This document shows, in pieces, positions 1 through 12,940 of a stretch of DNA of 64,000 nucleotides. Below the pieces are notes generated by a model. The model saw nothing but the letters and a program-made list of their open reading frames with translations. It did not search any database and had not been told where the DNA came from. Source of the DNA: Gonatopus flavifemur (Eukaryota > Arthropoda > Insecta > Hymenoptera > Dryinidae); the NCBI GenBank assembly GCA_018340375.1, contig JAFFJZ010000001.1:53746001-53810000 (forward strand), given 5' to 3'. Numbering within the stretch: position 1 is the stretch's first letter; each line of letters begins with the position of its first letter. A program made the translations under genes and the position numbers.

Positions 1-235
1 ACAAAGGCTTAAATGGATCACCATCACCGGTTGAAAATCAATTGTCAATGTTGGTATACAATGAAAAACTAGTACTGATTCAGGGTTGATGTTGACGTTG
101 ACCCAATATTGGTGAACAACGCCGTACCAGTGTTGATCAGCGTTATCATTCCGGGTTTATTCCAACGTTGTTTGCCAACAGTTGGCAGTTGGCAAATAAC
201 GTTATTCCAGTACTGGATCGTTCGTCAATTTCTGC
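1..235. repeat. GCCAGTACTGG-word repeat, cut by window edge
   Basis: GC-richer stretch with many variants of TTGGC/GCCAA, CCAATATTGG and CCAGTACTGG, the vocabulary also seen at 11.4-13.8, 18.3, 19.3, 24.6-25.6 and 60.8-62.6 kb. No terminus can be seen because the window begins inside it. The small ORF across it (109-318) is a by-product of the repeat and is not taken as a gene. Confidence 0.4.
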
Positions 236-239
236 ATGG

Positions 240-3200
240 GAGTTTACTTTACTATATGGAACATTTCGAAACAAGCATCAATCTTAGCACTAACGAACAT
301 AATTATGGTATTTTATAAATAATTTCACGTTTCTTTTCACCTTTTCATCTCTTTGTATGGTCCTTTGTTACAATTTCGACTAGTTGTTTGTAACACAATA
401 TTTTTTCCGTGTACTTATGTATGTAGAAATTTATGGAGCTCAGGGCATATCACGGAATTCAGATTCACTGAAATCCAAACTGACATCTCCCATTTTCTAC
501 TGATGGAAATCATAGCATGTACATATCGTCACTCTCAAATGAACATCAAAACAACAAAACAATATGATACAGAAAGTATCGTCCTTTGCTATTGTTCCTG
601 AAATTTTAAGAGCTTTTGTCATATGAATAGCTACTATTCTCCAGCACCTACTTTCCTCGATATCACATCATAGCATATCACCCATTGTTTCATACCCTGG
701 CTGATTACTACGTTCATGAAAAAGTCCTGAACAAAAGTGTTACCCATTCATGAAATTGATAAGCGATAATCCTCGAATATGAACTCTGTAACGTGAATTA
801 TAATTGATCCTCAAAGAGTGATTAATTTATTTTGTTAACTTTAATTGGTAAAATTTGTAATCTCTTGGATTAAATTCTCATTTGCAGAATGCGAGTAGCT
901 CAAACGCATAACTATTCCCTTGGTTGATTAATTTGTGGTTTATAATTCTTCGTAATGGAATAAAAGATGCGAAAAAGTTTTACATGACAAAAATGAGAAT
1001 TTAAAAGAACAGAAAAAACCTTTCTGTTCAACTTGAAAATAGAATTTTATACTCATCATTTACAGAGGTATTCCAATGGTTCTGCTACAAACGATCAACC
1101 GAAACATAACCATTATGTGTTTGGAGAAAGCGTAGCACCGGAATATGTTCGATGCACATAAGTAGAATCGATAAGAACAGATATAATGAGCGGCAAAAGC
1201 AAGGTCGAGTATCTCCACTGATGTGCTCTCAAGCGAAGCTCATTGGCAGAAGTGCTCTGTTTTTGCGATTCTGTATTATCGTCGAGAGATAATAATTATC
1301 TAACTCCTAGCATTTCAAGCGCATCTTTGAACCTTTTTCAAGGGAAATTTTTATCTCTTGGATTTTTCTGCATAAATTGTTCTGCAGGATGAAAAAAAAT
1401 CAGTAATATTTATCATTGGGAATGGAAACAACAACATCTATTTGTGAAGGTTGTTCCAACTACATTCGTAATGATTGACCTGAAGGCAATTACACTTAAA
1501 CTGGACAACACAGAGTAATGCACCGTCCAGTAGACTGTTTTGTTTCATTAGAGCTTTATACGGTAACGATTATTGTTCTCTCTTATTCTTCGATGTTCTC
1601 ATTCACTACCCTGTCATATATTTCACTTCCATTTGTCTTCCTCTTATAACTTTGAACTATCAATACCTATAAATTGACAAGCTTCGCTGATCAGTATTAC
1701 GCCACAATGTTTTATTGTGCGCTAAAATGCTTCCTATATTGCATGAGTCGTCATTTGAAAATCCATCATTTTCAGAACAAGGTTCCATCAACCGACTGAT
1801 TTTGATTATTTGTTCGATTTATCAATCAAATTCTCTACATAAGAAGCTGAAATATAAATTGATAAATTAACGATGAAGGCTCACGCCATTGCGGTTTTTT
1901 ACATATATAATAATAATGATAGTCAATTGAAACAATTTCAATACTTCATAATATCCAATACATTCCCATATCGCGGAATTGTTTTCTCTCTCGGCGGATC
2001 TTGTTACAAAGTCATTTTCTCTGAATACACAAACGTGATACGAGAAGGAACAGATGGAAAATGAGATGGGATTTTAATATCCTTATTACCTTTGCCATGT
2101 AAAGCTCAGTGGTGGAATGGAAAGATGTTTGCGGAATGTAAACCTTTTGTATAACAATAATCCTTTGATGAATATTTGGTTCAACATGTAACATTCGGAA
2201 TGTAGAAAAGAATTTTCAGATTAATTCCTCCACGTCAGAGCGCTTTCTTGATTGACGATGAAGTAGATAAAAATTGATGTTCTGATTGAATATAATCGGG
2301 ACAATTACTATGAATAAGCCAATTTTATCGGAAGAATTATGATACCAAAAAACACTTGGAAATATTGTGCTACTTTTGAGCCTTCAGAACGTATGTTGCT
2401 GACATTCATCATGCAAAATCTTCTTTTTACATCAATAATCAACGATTACCGATGTAAAAGATACCACGCGATCGATCAAACTTTCATTATGAATTGATGA
2501 ATCGGGAAGAATTTTCCTCTTCGAAGAATTCTGTAAAACTCTCTGTGAAATTGGAACAAACTGGATAAAAATTAGCTATACAATGAATGAATTCCATCCA
2601 ATCAGCTCTTGAATACTTTTCATACGGGAACTTAATTTACTTAACTCCTAATTGAAATGCTGATTGTAGAGTTAAATTTCTTCAAAATAAAATACCTACT
2701 ATGCTGTTTCACAGTTCCAATTCTTTTAAGTAATAATCAACAGTTTATGTAACAACTGTTTCACATTACTCAAATAATTTGAAAAATCAACAAAATCGCA
2801 ATGACGAAACCTCAATCTCTTGCTAAGAAATCAGAAATTAATTAAAGTATTGTTTGAGATCGATTTCTATAGAATAAGATGAGCTTTCAAAAGGACTTTT
2901 AGGAAATTAACTTTATCCATATCAAGGTGAGAAGGTCATACAGTTTGCTGGTAATCTTCGTGAGACTACGTGAGAGTAACTGACGTTTCACAAAGAAGCT
3001 GAATCCTTTCAAGAAGGCCTCTCTGTGTGATCAGAAAGAAAACTTTTACAGCATCTGCTTCGAAAGTATAGTTCTAGTTTTGATAAAAATGCTTGATTTT
3101 ATTTTTCTATAATTTCAATCGCCTTGAATGAAAAGCTATCCCTAGTTTTCTCTGGGAGAAATAGGCTCAATTTTGCTCCCTAAATTTTAGAAATGGAATC

Positions 3201-6200
3201 TTACTATTTTTGTTGTTAACAAATAACCGCTGAATAAAATCAGTGAATATTCACTGGTAGTACACAATATTTCTCACTAATCAAGAACAAATATTTCATT
3301 GCAAAGATCAGTTGGAATGATAATCACTGAATTTGTAGTGTATATGTCCAATTTCTTATCTCAATGAATGAAATTTTATTGTATCTAATTCAGAGGATGA
3401 GTGGATTGGGAGTAGAAACAGAGGATTTCGAAGAGCCCACAAATTTAACGAAGGAGAAGTTGTTAGATTCTCGTTCAAGGTGGAAGATTCTCAATTTCCC
3501 ACGTGTACAAATCTTGGGGACTATTTATTCATCGAAAATACGGAACCCCAGAGTGAGAGCCTCCAAATAAGTTTCAATGTATTCCTACAGCATAGCTCAA
3601 GTTTTGATTTGGTCTTGATCAGGCTATTCCCAGAATTTCTACGAATTTTTGTATTGGAGATTGAACGAGGTGATTGTAGTAAAGACTCCTAATGGAAATG
3701 GGACACACTCTGGCCTTATCAAAGCTACAATTGAACTATATAATACCTTTTACTTGGCTAACCACAATTCCAAACAATAATATTTTATCGGGTTTTCATT
3801 AGAATTTGATGAAACGAATGTTGTTCCGAGAACTTTTTGAGAGTTTTGTTATTGAAAAGACAGGAAAGAACACCATGCTAAAATATCAGTGTTCATTAAA
3901 TACAGTGATAAGCATTTGAAAGGTGATTAACTAAGTGTCTTCGCGGTGGATAAAACAAAACCAATATCCAATGCAAAAGAAACAAGAACAATAAGAAATA
4001 ATTATATCAACCTCAAGTTACGTAATTCATCGCAGGAAATAAGCGAACTCTGATTTCCGAATTGTGGATTTGTTTTCATCTGAAAACCAGCACGCTATTG
4101 GTATCCCAACGGTACCGCATGGTAATTCGATGAAGCTCGAAAACCCGTTTACCAGCAAAAGAAGCAAATCCACGGAAAGCAGGATTATAATGCTCTGTTG
4201 ATTATACATCATTGTAAATACGTGGCGTATTATCAACTCAAATTCACTTGCACGTTATAATGAACTAAATTAGAAAGAGGACGTGTAACAATTGAAGTCA
4301 TTTCGATATTTTCTTTGATATACGTCAAATTTGATACAGCAGAATGATAATTCCTCGACTAAAGTATATAACGTGAACAACAAACCATAATCACGAGATA
4401 TACAAAACTTTCAAAGTACACCAAATTTCATAAACCGAAAGTTTGCAAAGTTTCGAAAAATCGTTCTTCTAGAGATATCGATCGATCCGAAATGCCTTGA
4501 AACGCATGAGCTAAAAGACTGTTAGGAAACATTTCTACAGAATTGTTTACCCACACAATCATTTTTTGATTCAAAAAGCCTCAAGGCCATGAGAGAAAAG
4601 GTATTAGCAGATGGTAAACTTTCCAACTCCTCAAATAATAAAGAATTCATCTATTGAAAAATGCATACGAGAAAAAGATAAACGAGAAAAAATTGTTCTC
4701 ACATCAGTAGGGTATTTCCAGAGGGGAGATATTCAATTGCCTTATTATCAATTTTATACGAAAGTAAGACTCTTGAGACGAAAAGGATGTTTTACATTAT
4801 TTCTCGAAATCACCATATCGTTCAAAAAATAATGGATACAAAAATTTTATATTTTCAAATAATACTTCATTCCTGTAAAACAGAAGAAAAGTTGTTCTTT
4901 TGATGATAAAATTCCATGAAAAAATCAAACTCCAAAGTTGCATTTGATGGATTGGTTCACAACTGTACCACTTTTTGATGTCATTGTTACTTGAATATCG
5001 AATTGATCCATTCCACTAAAGGGATGTAGAAGGGGAGTAAATTCCCATTCAAATCCCTGATGCAATCAAAGATTTTTTAAAAATCAAAGTCAATATTCAA
5101 AGCATACTTATAAAAGTATTTCCAATGAATCATCACCGATGGCTGGACGAGATTGATAATGCAAATACAGCGCGTTTCATCACAAGTGAGTGAGATGAGT
5201 AAAAAATGATGAGTGCCTTTCAGCATGTTCTCGGATGTGGTAATTGCCTTGAGGGTTTAAACCAAGTGAGAACGAGCTTACAAACTTCCTCGAATGAACG
5301 GTGCAAATGGAAGTGTAGAGCAAATTCTGAAGCAAGCAGAGAGCAAAGCTCTGATCGTTGTGAATCCAATTTTCAAGCCGATTCATCTTTCATCGCAGAA
5401 TCCATACGAACGAATGATCGAGTGAAATAATTAACTTCCATCCAGTTACATGATTTTCATATTAATTTCATATATCCACGTGTTGATTATTCATATTTTT
5501 GAGTTCATAGATATTGAATTATTGATATAAAAATTTGGGGATAATGGATGATATATTCTAATGAATGGATTTATAAAATCTGGCATGGAGGTTGAAATAT
5601 CTAATTTGAAATCACAATTGCTACAATAGTGATTGCATTATATTGCAAATAATCCAATCGTAGAATTGGTAGAGTGAAGAAATTTTGTGGCAGAAGAGAA
5701 CTTATTTTCAATAATAAATTGTATGTACGGTCAATTTGAAACAGCTGTGTAGCTCAATGAAAATTACAATTATAAAAGATAAAAAAAAGTTGTTCATCGA
5801 ATATCGATGATCATCAACATTTATGGTTTTTAAACAAATGGAATTTATGGTTAGCACAGAGAAAATGTCGGCTGCAGAAGAAATACGAAATTACTTGTCA
5901 AGTTCATCATCGTTGAAGATCAAAAATTGTTTATAGATGATATTTATCCTGAATCAGTACAGAAGTGACAATCAAAAGATAAATTCATCAAGAATAATTA
6001 GGGTAAAGCGGAATGGAATGCCGCACTTTTTCATTTCCCTACGACATAAAATAATACATCAAATCTCTCTCATTCAAGAAAAATATAAAGATTCAATTAC
6101 AACCCTTGAATCTTCTTGCAGTAAATGAGGTTTTATGTAGTATTTTATGCTCTGGTGACGCGGGAAAGTACGTCATCTTATCCTGATTTACCTTACATGA

Positions 6201-8224
6201 ATAATTGTAATTTACGGAACGTTATCGTAAGAATGACTTATAATCATTATCTCTTCGAACAAGGATTCTCGTGGTTATTACTCGATAATAATGGATTCCG
6301 AACACGTATAATGATTTGAGTGACTGCAGGAATACATCTCGAACGAAAAGACGGCTCTCACGTATGTCACATAGCGTACTGCACTAATAATTCATGACTT
6401 CGCGTCCTTCGTGCCCAAAGCCTCTTCCTTTCTGAATCCACTTTACACTGCAGTGGATAATTGCAAGCACTACCGTGCACGAATTACTCGATTTTAATGA
6501 ACTCGAGAGAATGACTTTCGGTTGGATCAGCGTTCCACACGTCCCATCCAAATCACTACTGTGATATAACTCAATCCATTCTTTTTTTTAATAAAAACTG
6601 TATGGCATAATTATTAAGGATTTTCATTTGAAATAAAGCCATTATATCTCGAGAAAATCACAGCAATGTGATTATTCATGATTATGCCCTTTTAAGAAAA
6701 TGGTAAACAAGAAGGATTGAAAAGGAAATTGATGAATCGACTAATACACGTAGATTGAAAATATCTCAATTTTTGCAACAGCAGAACTTGAAATTCCTCA
6801 AATCATGCTCATTTACAACATAGACTGAGTAAGAATCAAATTTTACTAGTTTTACAAGTTGAACAAAGTGCTGTTGTTAAGGCAAGTCTGTTACAAACTG
6901 TAGTTCAGCGAGAAGTAACGAAATACACGAATAGGTCGAAGTGACTCGCACTATACTCTCTTTGAAAAGTAGTTTTCATGTGAGGAGATAAAACTTCCCA
7001 TCACAACTTTTTCGATAGAAACATGCATTGTGCCAAATCCTGATTCTTTAACGAACGTACAACCAAAGATGTATCACTCTTCAATCACATCGAAAAATAC
7101 AATTTCATTTTGATTGAGATAATCAAAGCAGGCATTAAAATCACGAATGAAAAATGTCGAAACCAAAAGGAAAACAATTCACCTAGCACGATTGAATTCT
7201 GATTGTTATTTTTGGACCGCTGGGAGTTGATTTTGGCACAGCGCCTGACTGAAATAATGGAAGCTGATTTCCGTTTCCATTGGATTCTAAATCCTGATAA
7301 CAATAATACCAGGAGAAATGCGTTTCCTAGGATCAGCGATCTGGCCCAAATTTGTTCATTTAAATTTTATTCTATTCCACCAGTGCTCTCATCCGAGCAC
7401 CTGGACGAAACGCTAATGGAATTATCTACTGCGTCTCTCATCAAAGTATTTAGGAACGAGCAACGGGAAGTATAAAAAACAATGTGGTGATAAATTATGT
7501 ATTGAGCGATAGGTACTGCAAAAAATCTCTCTATTTCTGCAAGTAATGATTGACCACTGGATGGGATCAATACACAATGATTCAGTGAATAATCATTAAT
7601 TGCGCAACTGTCTGAGAATTTAGGGTTTTTCCACAATGCCGACGACGGGGAATGACTTTGACAAAGCATGGCAGCTGAGTAAGGCAATTTACTTTTAGCC
7701 AACATTGACTAACAACAGATATATTATCGTGCCAGTGTCGGTGGCATAAAGGTGAATGAAAGAATGAAATAACATAAAATACAAATAAATAAATTTTATT
7801 GCAACAACATTGACGCAAGTGTTCAGTAGTAGACAAGAATACTCGAGAGCAAAGTCATGAGAAAATCTGAAATTCCCAAAAATCCTTCAACTTCAGAATT
7901 TCAAACATTTTTATGAGTCGAGTTCTGAGTGCTTTAATTTTAAAAAATTACCATCAAGTGGGGCCAGCAAAACGTTCGTGTCTCTATTTTATCTGTATAG
8001 TAAGTACAGTAAAGCAGAAAGGTATAAACCCCAATACTGTAGATACGTATGCGAGTTTGTACTTGTTCTCAATTCAAGCAGCTGAATCGATTCCCACGTA
8101 GGATGTGTTAAATGATTCGTCTCAGTTCCATGAATGACACTGATTATATGGTTCTTCGATGTTGAATACATCTTTTCTCAGATCAGCAGCGAAAGAATTC
8201 TATTTAGAGATTTCATAGGGTTAT
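240..8224. other. no recognisable gene or repeat
   Basis: About 8 kb of AT-rich, high-complexity DNA. ORFs do not exceed 112 codons, overlap on both strands and show no motif I recognise. No terminal inverted repeats, tandem arrays or tRNA-like boxes were noticed. A remote or very short exon cannot be excluded. Confidence 0.5.
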
Positions 8225-8226
8225 TA

Positions 8227-8440
8227 CACGGAAAAAAGTCCCATGTAAATTCTACATTGGTTGTTGTCAATTCAACATAATGGCTCACATGAATGCTATT
8301 GGAGTGGTGTTGCTGTAAAGTAACTATGATAACAATGTGAATCCAACAGGACTGTGCAGTAAATTTTACATGAGATGCACACTGTAATCGTTCCCTCACT
8401 TCTTATGTACCTAATTTGTACAAAGGTATTTTTTTCTGTG
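8227..8440. mobile_element. CACGG-type MITE, TA duplication
   Basis: Begins CACGGAAAAAAGT and ends with the inverted form TTTTTTTCTGTG, flanked by TA on both sides (8225-8226 and 8441-8442). 214 bp with no coding capacity. The interior has imperfect inverted words such as TACATGTAAAAT. It belongs with the other CACGG-ended elements of this window, which supports the call better than this copy does alone. Confidence 0.65.
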
Positions 8441-8442
8441 TA

Positions 8443-9477
8443 CGTTGTCTTTCGTCATCGATTCAAATGAAGTTCCGAAAAATAGCGATTTATGAAGAGC
8501 GGGAAACAATATAAATGTATAACGATATGACCATTCTAATACAACAACCATTTCTCGCGTATCGATGTAAATAATTTCACTTTATAACCTCATAATTCAC
8601 GAGAACAAAACGAAGTTAGAACCCCAAAGAAGAATGGAGGATACTCGTTACGTGTACAGAATTCCAAGATCACTACAAAAGTCAGAACAAAATAATACTT
8701 CAAAGTCTTCAGAAAACACGTAATACTTCACAGTGTTTGATACATGAGGGTGGGTTGAAGATCCCCAAGAGAACACGAGTCAAATAGATGGATTTTTGGT
8801 TGATTTTAGATAAATTTACATTCAACGGACGTTCAATGAACCTTCAAATGTCCATAGCTTTATTTTAGGTTTGATGAACGTATTTTGAAAATTCATGTTC
8901 TTTTGAAGTTATAACGGGGCTGAAGGAAAGTGAGAGTGGGGATGAGGAGGAAACTTAAAAGGATGAATCGACTGATGGAAGTTAAAACTAATAATTAAAA
9001 GAGCTCCGATTGATTAGCATTGGGAAGGACCTCCATGATAATACGAATACTTCATCCTGATGAAAGATCTCTCTCCTGAGTGTGTGAGGTATGTGTGGCT
9101 TGTGGACTTTGGCTGAATCCAGCTTGATATTTGTATTATCGTGATGTATTATTTAAGATTGTTAGTCTCATTCAATGAAATCAGATATCTTACAGATCTA
9201 GAATCATTTTTCATTGAATTTATTCCAACTTGTACCTTTAGGAATCATTCAAGGTTGACATTTAGTATTCATTTTATTGTGATATTTGCGATATTCCATT
9301 TAAAAAAGGAGGGATATCACAAAAGGACATGGTAAAAATCTTTCAACTTTACATAAATTTCAACTAACAGTCAACTGCACAGTCATTTCTTATACCTCAT
9401 GGAATAATATAAACGACAATTCTTATGAAAATTGTTCTCTATGTAATTCGTTTTTATGGAATGATATCACCATCGAC
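8443..9477. other. no recognisable feature
   Basis: Unique-looking AT-rich sequence with only short chance ORFs. No repeat structure noticed. Confidence 0.45.
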
Positions 9478-9479
9478 TA

Positions 9480-9728
9480 CACTGTTCAAAAAACTGGACT
9501 TTTCGGATACCCAGGAACTGAAGAATTCCTGTTCATGACGAATTTTTCAGCTTACGTACAAGAAAATTCCTGTTGCACTGGAATTTTTCTGTATTTTACA
9601 TGAAAATTCATGTTTTTTACTTCGATTTCCCAGTATATAAATACAAGAATTTTCTGATACGTGTACTGGAATTTTCATGATTTGAATGTAATTTTTCAGT
9701 GAAAATGTACATGTAATTGCTTCCAGTG
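9480..9728. mobile_element. probable CACTG-type MITE
   Basis: Starts CACTGTTC directly after TA and ends CCAGTG. The interior repeats GAATTTTC/GAAAATTC words in both orientations, and its right part (ACATGTAATTGCTTCC) resembles the right arms of the elements at 9761-10379 and 55479-55683. The termini match poorly beyond CACTG and the right flank is CG rather than TA, so the boundaries are uncertain. Confidence 0.4.
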
Positions 9729-9760
9729 CGGTAGTGAGATTTTCCCGAAGTGTTTTTTTA

Positions 9761-10379
9761 CAATGTCTTTAAATTAAATATATTTTTCATGTACATTTGT
9801 GAATGAAATTTCCAATTTTGGGTGATTGAAATGAGAATTCATTTACATGCAACTGAATTTTTAATTTTTGCTATAATCTATCATACATTAATTAGGTGGG
9901 TGCGAGTACTCGAAAATTTCGAGTATGCTCGAGACGATTTGAGTCGAGTATTTTTTATTACTCGAAATTTTCGAGCTACTCGAAATTTTCGAGTAATTGA
10001 TCAATTTTTCATAATTCTCATGAATCATTATTTGTAATGAGTAGAATGTTCTTAAAAAACACAAGGTTTCATTATCCGCTAACACTTATAGATTATTCTC
10101 AACTTCATATACATTTTATACTTGTCGAGTACTCGAAAATCTACCGGAGTACTCGAAAAATTTTCGAGTACTCGGCTCGACTCGACTCGAAACTTCAATT
10201 ACTCGACTCGACTCGACTCGAAAAAATCACTACTCGCACATACCTAACATTAATATATATTTTCGTAACTGAAATTTCATTCAAACGTAATTGACATCTC
10301 AATCAATTTTTCAGTTACGTGAATAACGTTTGCTTCCATTACCTGTAATTAGTAGTTCAACCAGAAATTTCCAACAGTG
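9761..10379. mobile_element. CACTG-type MITE, interrupted by a hAT MITE
   Basis: The right end is GGAAATTTCCAACAGTG-like followed by TA (10380-10381). The left end is a decayed CAATGTC preceded by TA (9759-9760). The outer parts match the intact 205-bp element at 55479-55683, for example TTTGTGAATGAAATTTCCAA and GAGAATTCAT on the left and TTGCTTC...TGTAATTAG on the right. The extra length is the hAT element at 9893-10246. It encodes nothing. Confidence 0.7.
9893..10246. mobile_element. hAT-type MITE with ACTCGAAAATTTTCGAGT words
   Basis: Terminal inverted repeats TAGGTGGGTGCGAGTA and TAGGTATGTGCGAGTA, with an exact 8-bp target duplication ACATTAAT at 9885-9892 and 10247-10254. TIRs of this kind with an 8-bp duplication are typical of the hAT superfamily. 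The interior is built from CTCGAAA/TTTCGAG palindromic words and an ACTCGACTCG run near the right end. It has no transposase and sits inside the CACTG element 9761-10379, so it is the younger insertion. Confidence 0.85.
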
Positions 10380-10381
10380 TA

Positions 10382-11120
10382 GCAGAATTGGAATAATTCG
10401 AAAATTTCATTGGAGTTGTTGAAATTTAATGATGTATAAAATAATAATCATCAATTTATCCATTCTTCATTATATAAATCAGAAGAAATTATCTGAATAA
10501 TGAGTATGAGAATTCATGTTATATACACATAAACATGAAAATATTTTGTAAAATTTGAGCTTCATCGCATCATATTTAATTGCAAAGGGTTTTCATTGAT
10601 GAGAATTCAAATGAGAATTGTTGTTTTGTACAATCGTTAGTGCAATTGAAATAATTTCATCACCCCTAATAAGGGCTTTGAATCATCAGACAGAAGGAAT
10701 ATCAACTCGCTGTTTTCTCTCAAGGTGTTCTTGAAACAAGACGTCCCAACCATTAACGGTAGTTTCATCCCTTGAAGTCGTTCTTACGTACATTCTAAAG
10801 TAAAAGTTTCCTTCGCCGTAACCTTTCGTGCGATATATATCGTACCATGAAAACATGAGAATGAAGAAAGGAAAATTATATTCCATAATAATGGACCAAG
10901 CATAGTTTTAATAATGTTGACATTCGAAAGTTGGTACTTTATGAACTGAGATGTCGATAATAAGATATTTTGTATATCTTTTGATAATTTGAAAATGCTT
11001 ACAGATTGTTTGTGCATAAATCGTGAAAATTTTGGCGACTTAAGGGAGGGAGTCGAGTAATAAATTTTCAAAAAATCGATTGTTTTTTGCGTGAAACAAT
11101 GCATGAAAATGAAATGTATG
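10382..11120. other. no recognisable feature
   Basis: AT-rich sequence. Two overlapping minus-strand ORFs (66 and 113 codons) have no recognisable motif. Confidence 0.4.
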
Positions 11121-11122
11121 AA

Positions 11123-11411
11123 CACTGGAAATCCAATTTCTTAGACTGAAAGAAACTTTTCTTTGCCCTCATTCTAATAAATCTTTCTTTCAATGGAAAA
11201 AAAATTCAGTTGGATGGAAAAAGTTTTCATCAGGTTGAAACGAAAAATTCTCAAATTGAAACAGAAATATAATTCTTCTTGAATTCGAGGAGTGTAATTT
11301 TAATTCAATGAAAAATTTCTCTATTGAAATGAATTATTTTTGCCATCAGAAAGAAGATTTCCCAGAATGAGGGCAAGTAATTCTCAAGTTTGAGGAATTG
11401 GGTTCTCAGGG
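11123..11411. mobile_element. CACTG-type MITE with long TIRs
   Basis: The left arm from CACTGGAAATCCAATTTC and the right arm ending GAATTGGGTTCTCAGGG pair over about 80 bp, best in the shared core TTGCCCTCATTCT. The interior carries TTGAAA/TTTCAA words in both orientations. Flanking dinucleotides are AA and AC, so no clean duplication survives. Confidence 0.6.
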
Positions 11412-11439
11412 ACGAAACTGGAGAAATATCGTATGGACC

Positions 11440-11683
11440 AGGCCCCAAGCGGGAATAGCCAGAGTTGACAAATGGCGCAGTACTGGCGAGGTTGTATTTG
11501 CCAAAGTTCGGCAAAAACAACTGTGCCTGTTCAGAATCATCACTGTTTTTCAACTGTCGCTGAACATTCGCAAGATTTCAGATGGTATTGGCTCGCGTGG
11601 ACAGACGGTATAGGGTCAGTATCGAATGAATATTGTCTGGACAATACCCAGGATGTAGAGAAACGGTACCGCGCCAGTATTCA
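11440..11683. repeat. GCCAGTACTGG-word repeat, unit-poor part
   Basis: Same word vocabulary as the following array (GCCAGAGTT, GCGCCAGTATTCAG, CCAAAGTTCGG) but not in register with the 157-bp unit. Probably the left part of the same element. The overlapping ORFs are not considered genes. Confidence 0.4.
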
Positions 11684-12240
11684 GCCAGAGTCGGTATTAT
11701 CATTCCACATGTACAACAGACGGCAATGTGCCAGTAATGATATGACTCTAGCTGATTACAAAATCGGTAGTGAACTGACGTTAAAATCACCATCTTGGCA
11801 ACTTGGCTATTGTGGTGAGCCGGAGTCGCGCCGCTACTGAGCCAGAGTTGGTATTATCATACTATATTTGTGTTAAACAGCAATGTGCCAGTAATGATAT
11901 GACTCTGGCTGACTACAAAATCGATAGTCGATCGATGTTAAAATTATGATCTTGGCAACTCGTCTGTTGTGGTCAGCCGGATTTGCACCAGCATTGAGCC
12001 AGAGTTGGTATTATGATTCAATATGTTCGATAGACGACATGGTACCAGTATTGGTTGGACTCTGGTTGACTACGGAATCGATAGTCAATTGACATTGAAA
12101 TCACGATCTTGGCAACTTGATTTTTGCAGTGAGCCGGAGTCGCGCCAGTATCAAGACAGAGTTGGTATGATCATTCAATACGTTCGATGGAGAACAATGA
12201 GCCAGTATTGGTAGAATCTTGTTTCAGTACGGAGTCTTTG
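11684..12240. repeat. 157-bp tandem array, about 3.5 units
   Basis: Units start at 11684, 11841, 11998 and 12155, exactly 157 bp apart. Each begins GCCAGAGTTGGTATTAT (GACAGAGTTGG in the last) and ends GTGAGCCGGAGTCGCGCC. Units diverge by roughly 15-25 percent by eye. The last is partial and ends near TACGGAGTCTTTGG. The period is not a multiple of three, and the ORFs it produces are not genes. Confidence 0.85.
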
Positions 12241-12296
12241 GTAAATTGTGTGACTTCAAGGGAATTAGTACAATAAATGGGAATTTAAGTGGTCCA

Positions 12297-12480
12297 TTGT
12301 CAACTCGGTGATTAGCTGATGTGATAGAGACTCTGTTTCTCACTCGCAGGTCCCGGGTTCAATCCTTGCCCAGTGAACTTTCATGAAACCACTTCCAAAG
12401 CGTCTTTCTTAGATAACGGTGATGAGAGAAATAGATTCACAAACTTTTCAAAGTTCAAATTCAATGTATTTTTTTCTTTT
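12297..12480 (+). repeat. tRNA-like sequence, probable SINE fragment
   Basis: CAACTCGGTGATTAGC resembles a polymerase III A box, and about 45 bp later GGGTTCAATCC matches the B-box consensus. The block ends with T-rich sequence. The T-arm and acceptor stem do not pair well, so this is not a functional tRNA gene. A tRNA-derived SINE head is the most likely reading. Confidence 0.45.
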
Positions 12481-12940
12481 TTTTACTTGAAATATAACTC
12501 CGGGGATCTCTAATTACCAGCACTGTGCCAGTACTGGGTCGGGTCTGAATTCCTACATAGGATGTATTATTTTGATTCTCTACCACTTGTCATCCAGGTA
12601 TGGCAGAACAATTGGTTCTGTTGTCATGTCAGAGTTCCGCCATAGTTGGCTCACATTAAAAATCGGTACCGACGCTGTTGTAAATTTTCTACTGGCCCTT
12701 ACGTAAAATGATGTCATCATTTTGACTACTTGCCTGTATCGTCGATTCAACTGGCTCTGTACTGGTGAGTTTAGATTTGCCAGGATTGGCAACTTTGACA
12801 ACAGCGATGAGCCAGTACCGACCCATGTTCCCATTTCACACGGCACACAACCGGGCTAGAACGGGCATAATCCTATACCCAGTACTGGCAAAACAACTGG
12901 GCCTTTTGGAATGCCAAAGGTCCACCATGGCAGGTTCATA

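Noticed and set aside
7367..7705. 112-codon minus-strand ORF
   Set aside because: No recognisable motif, opposite and overlapping frames of similar length, and no splice or promoter context.
11472..11840. 122-codon plus-strand ORF
   Set aside because: It runs through the GCCAGTACTGG repeat and into the 157-bp array. The frame is open because of repeat composition, and neighbouring units do not keep it open.
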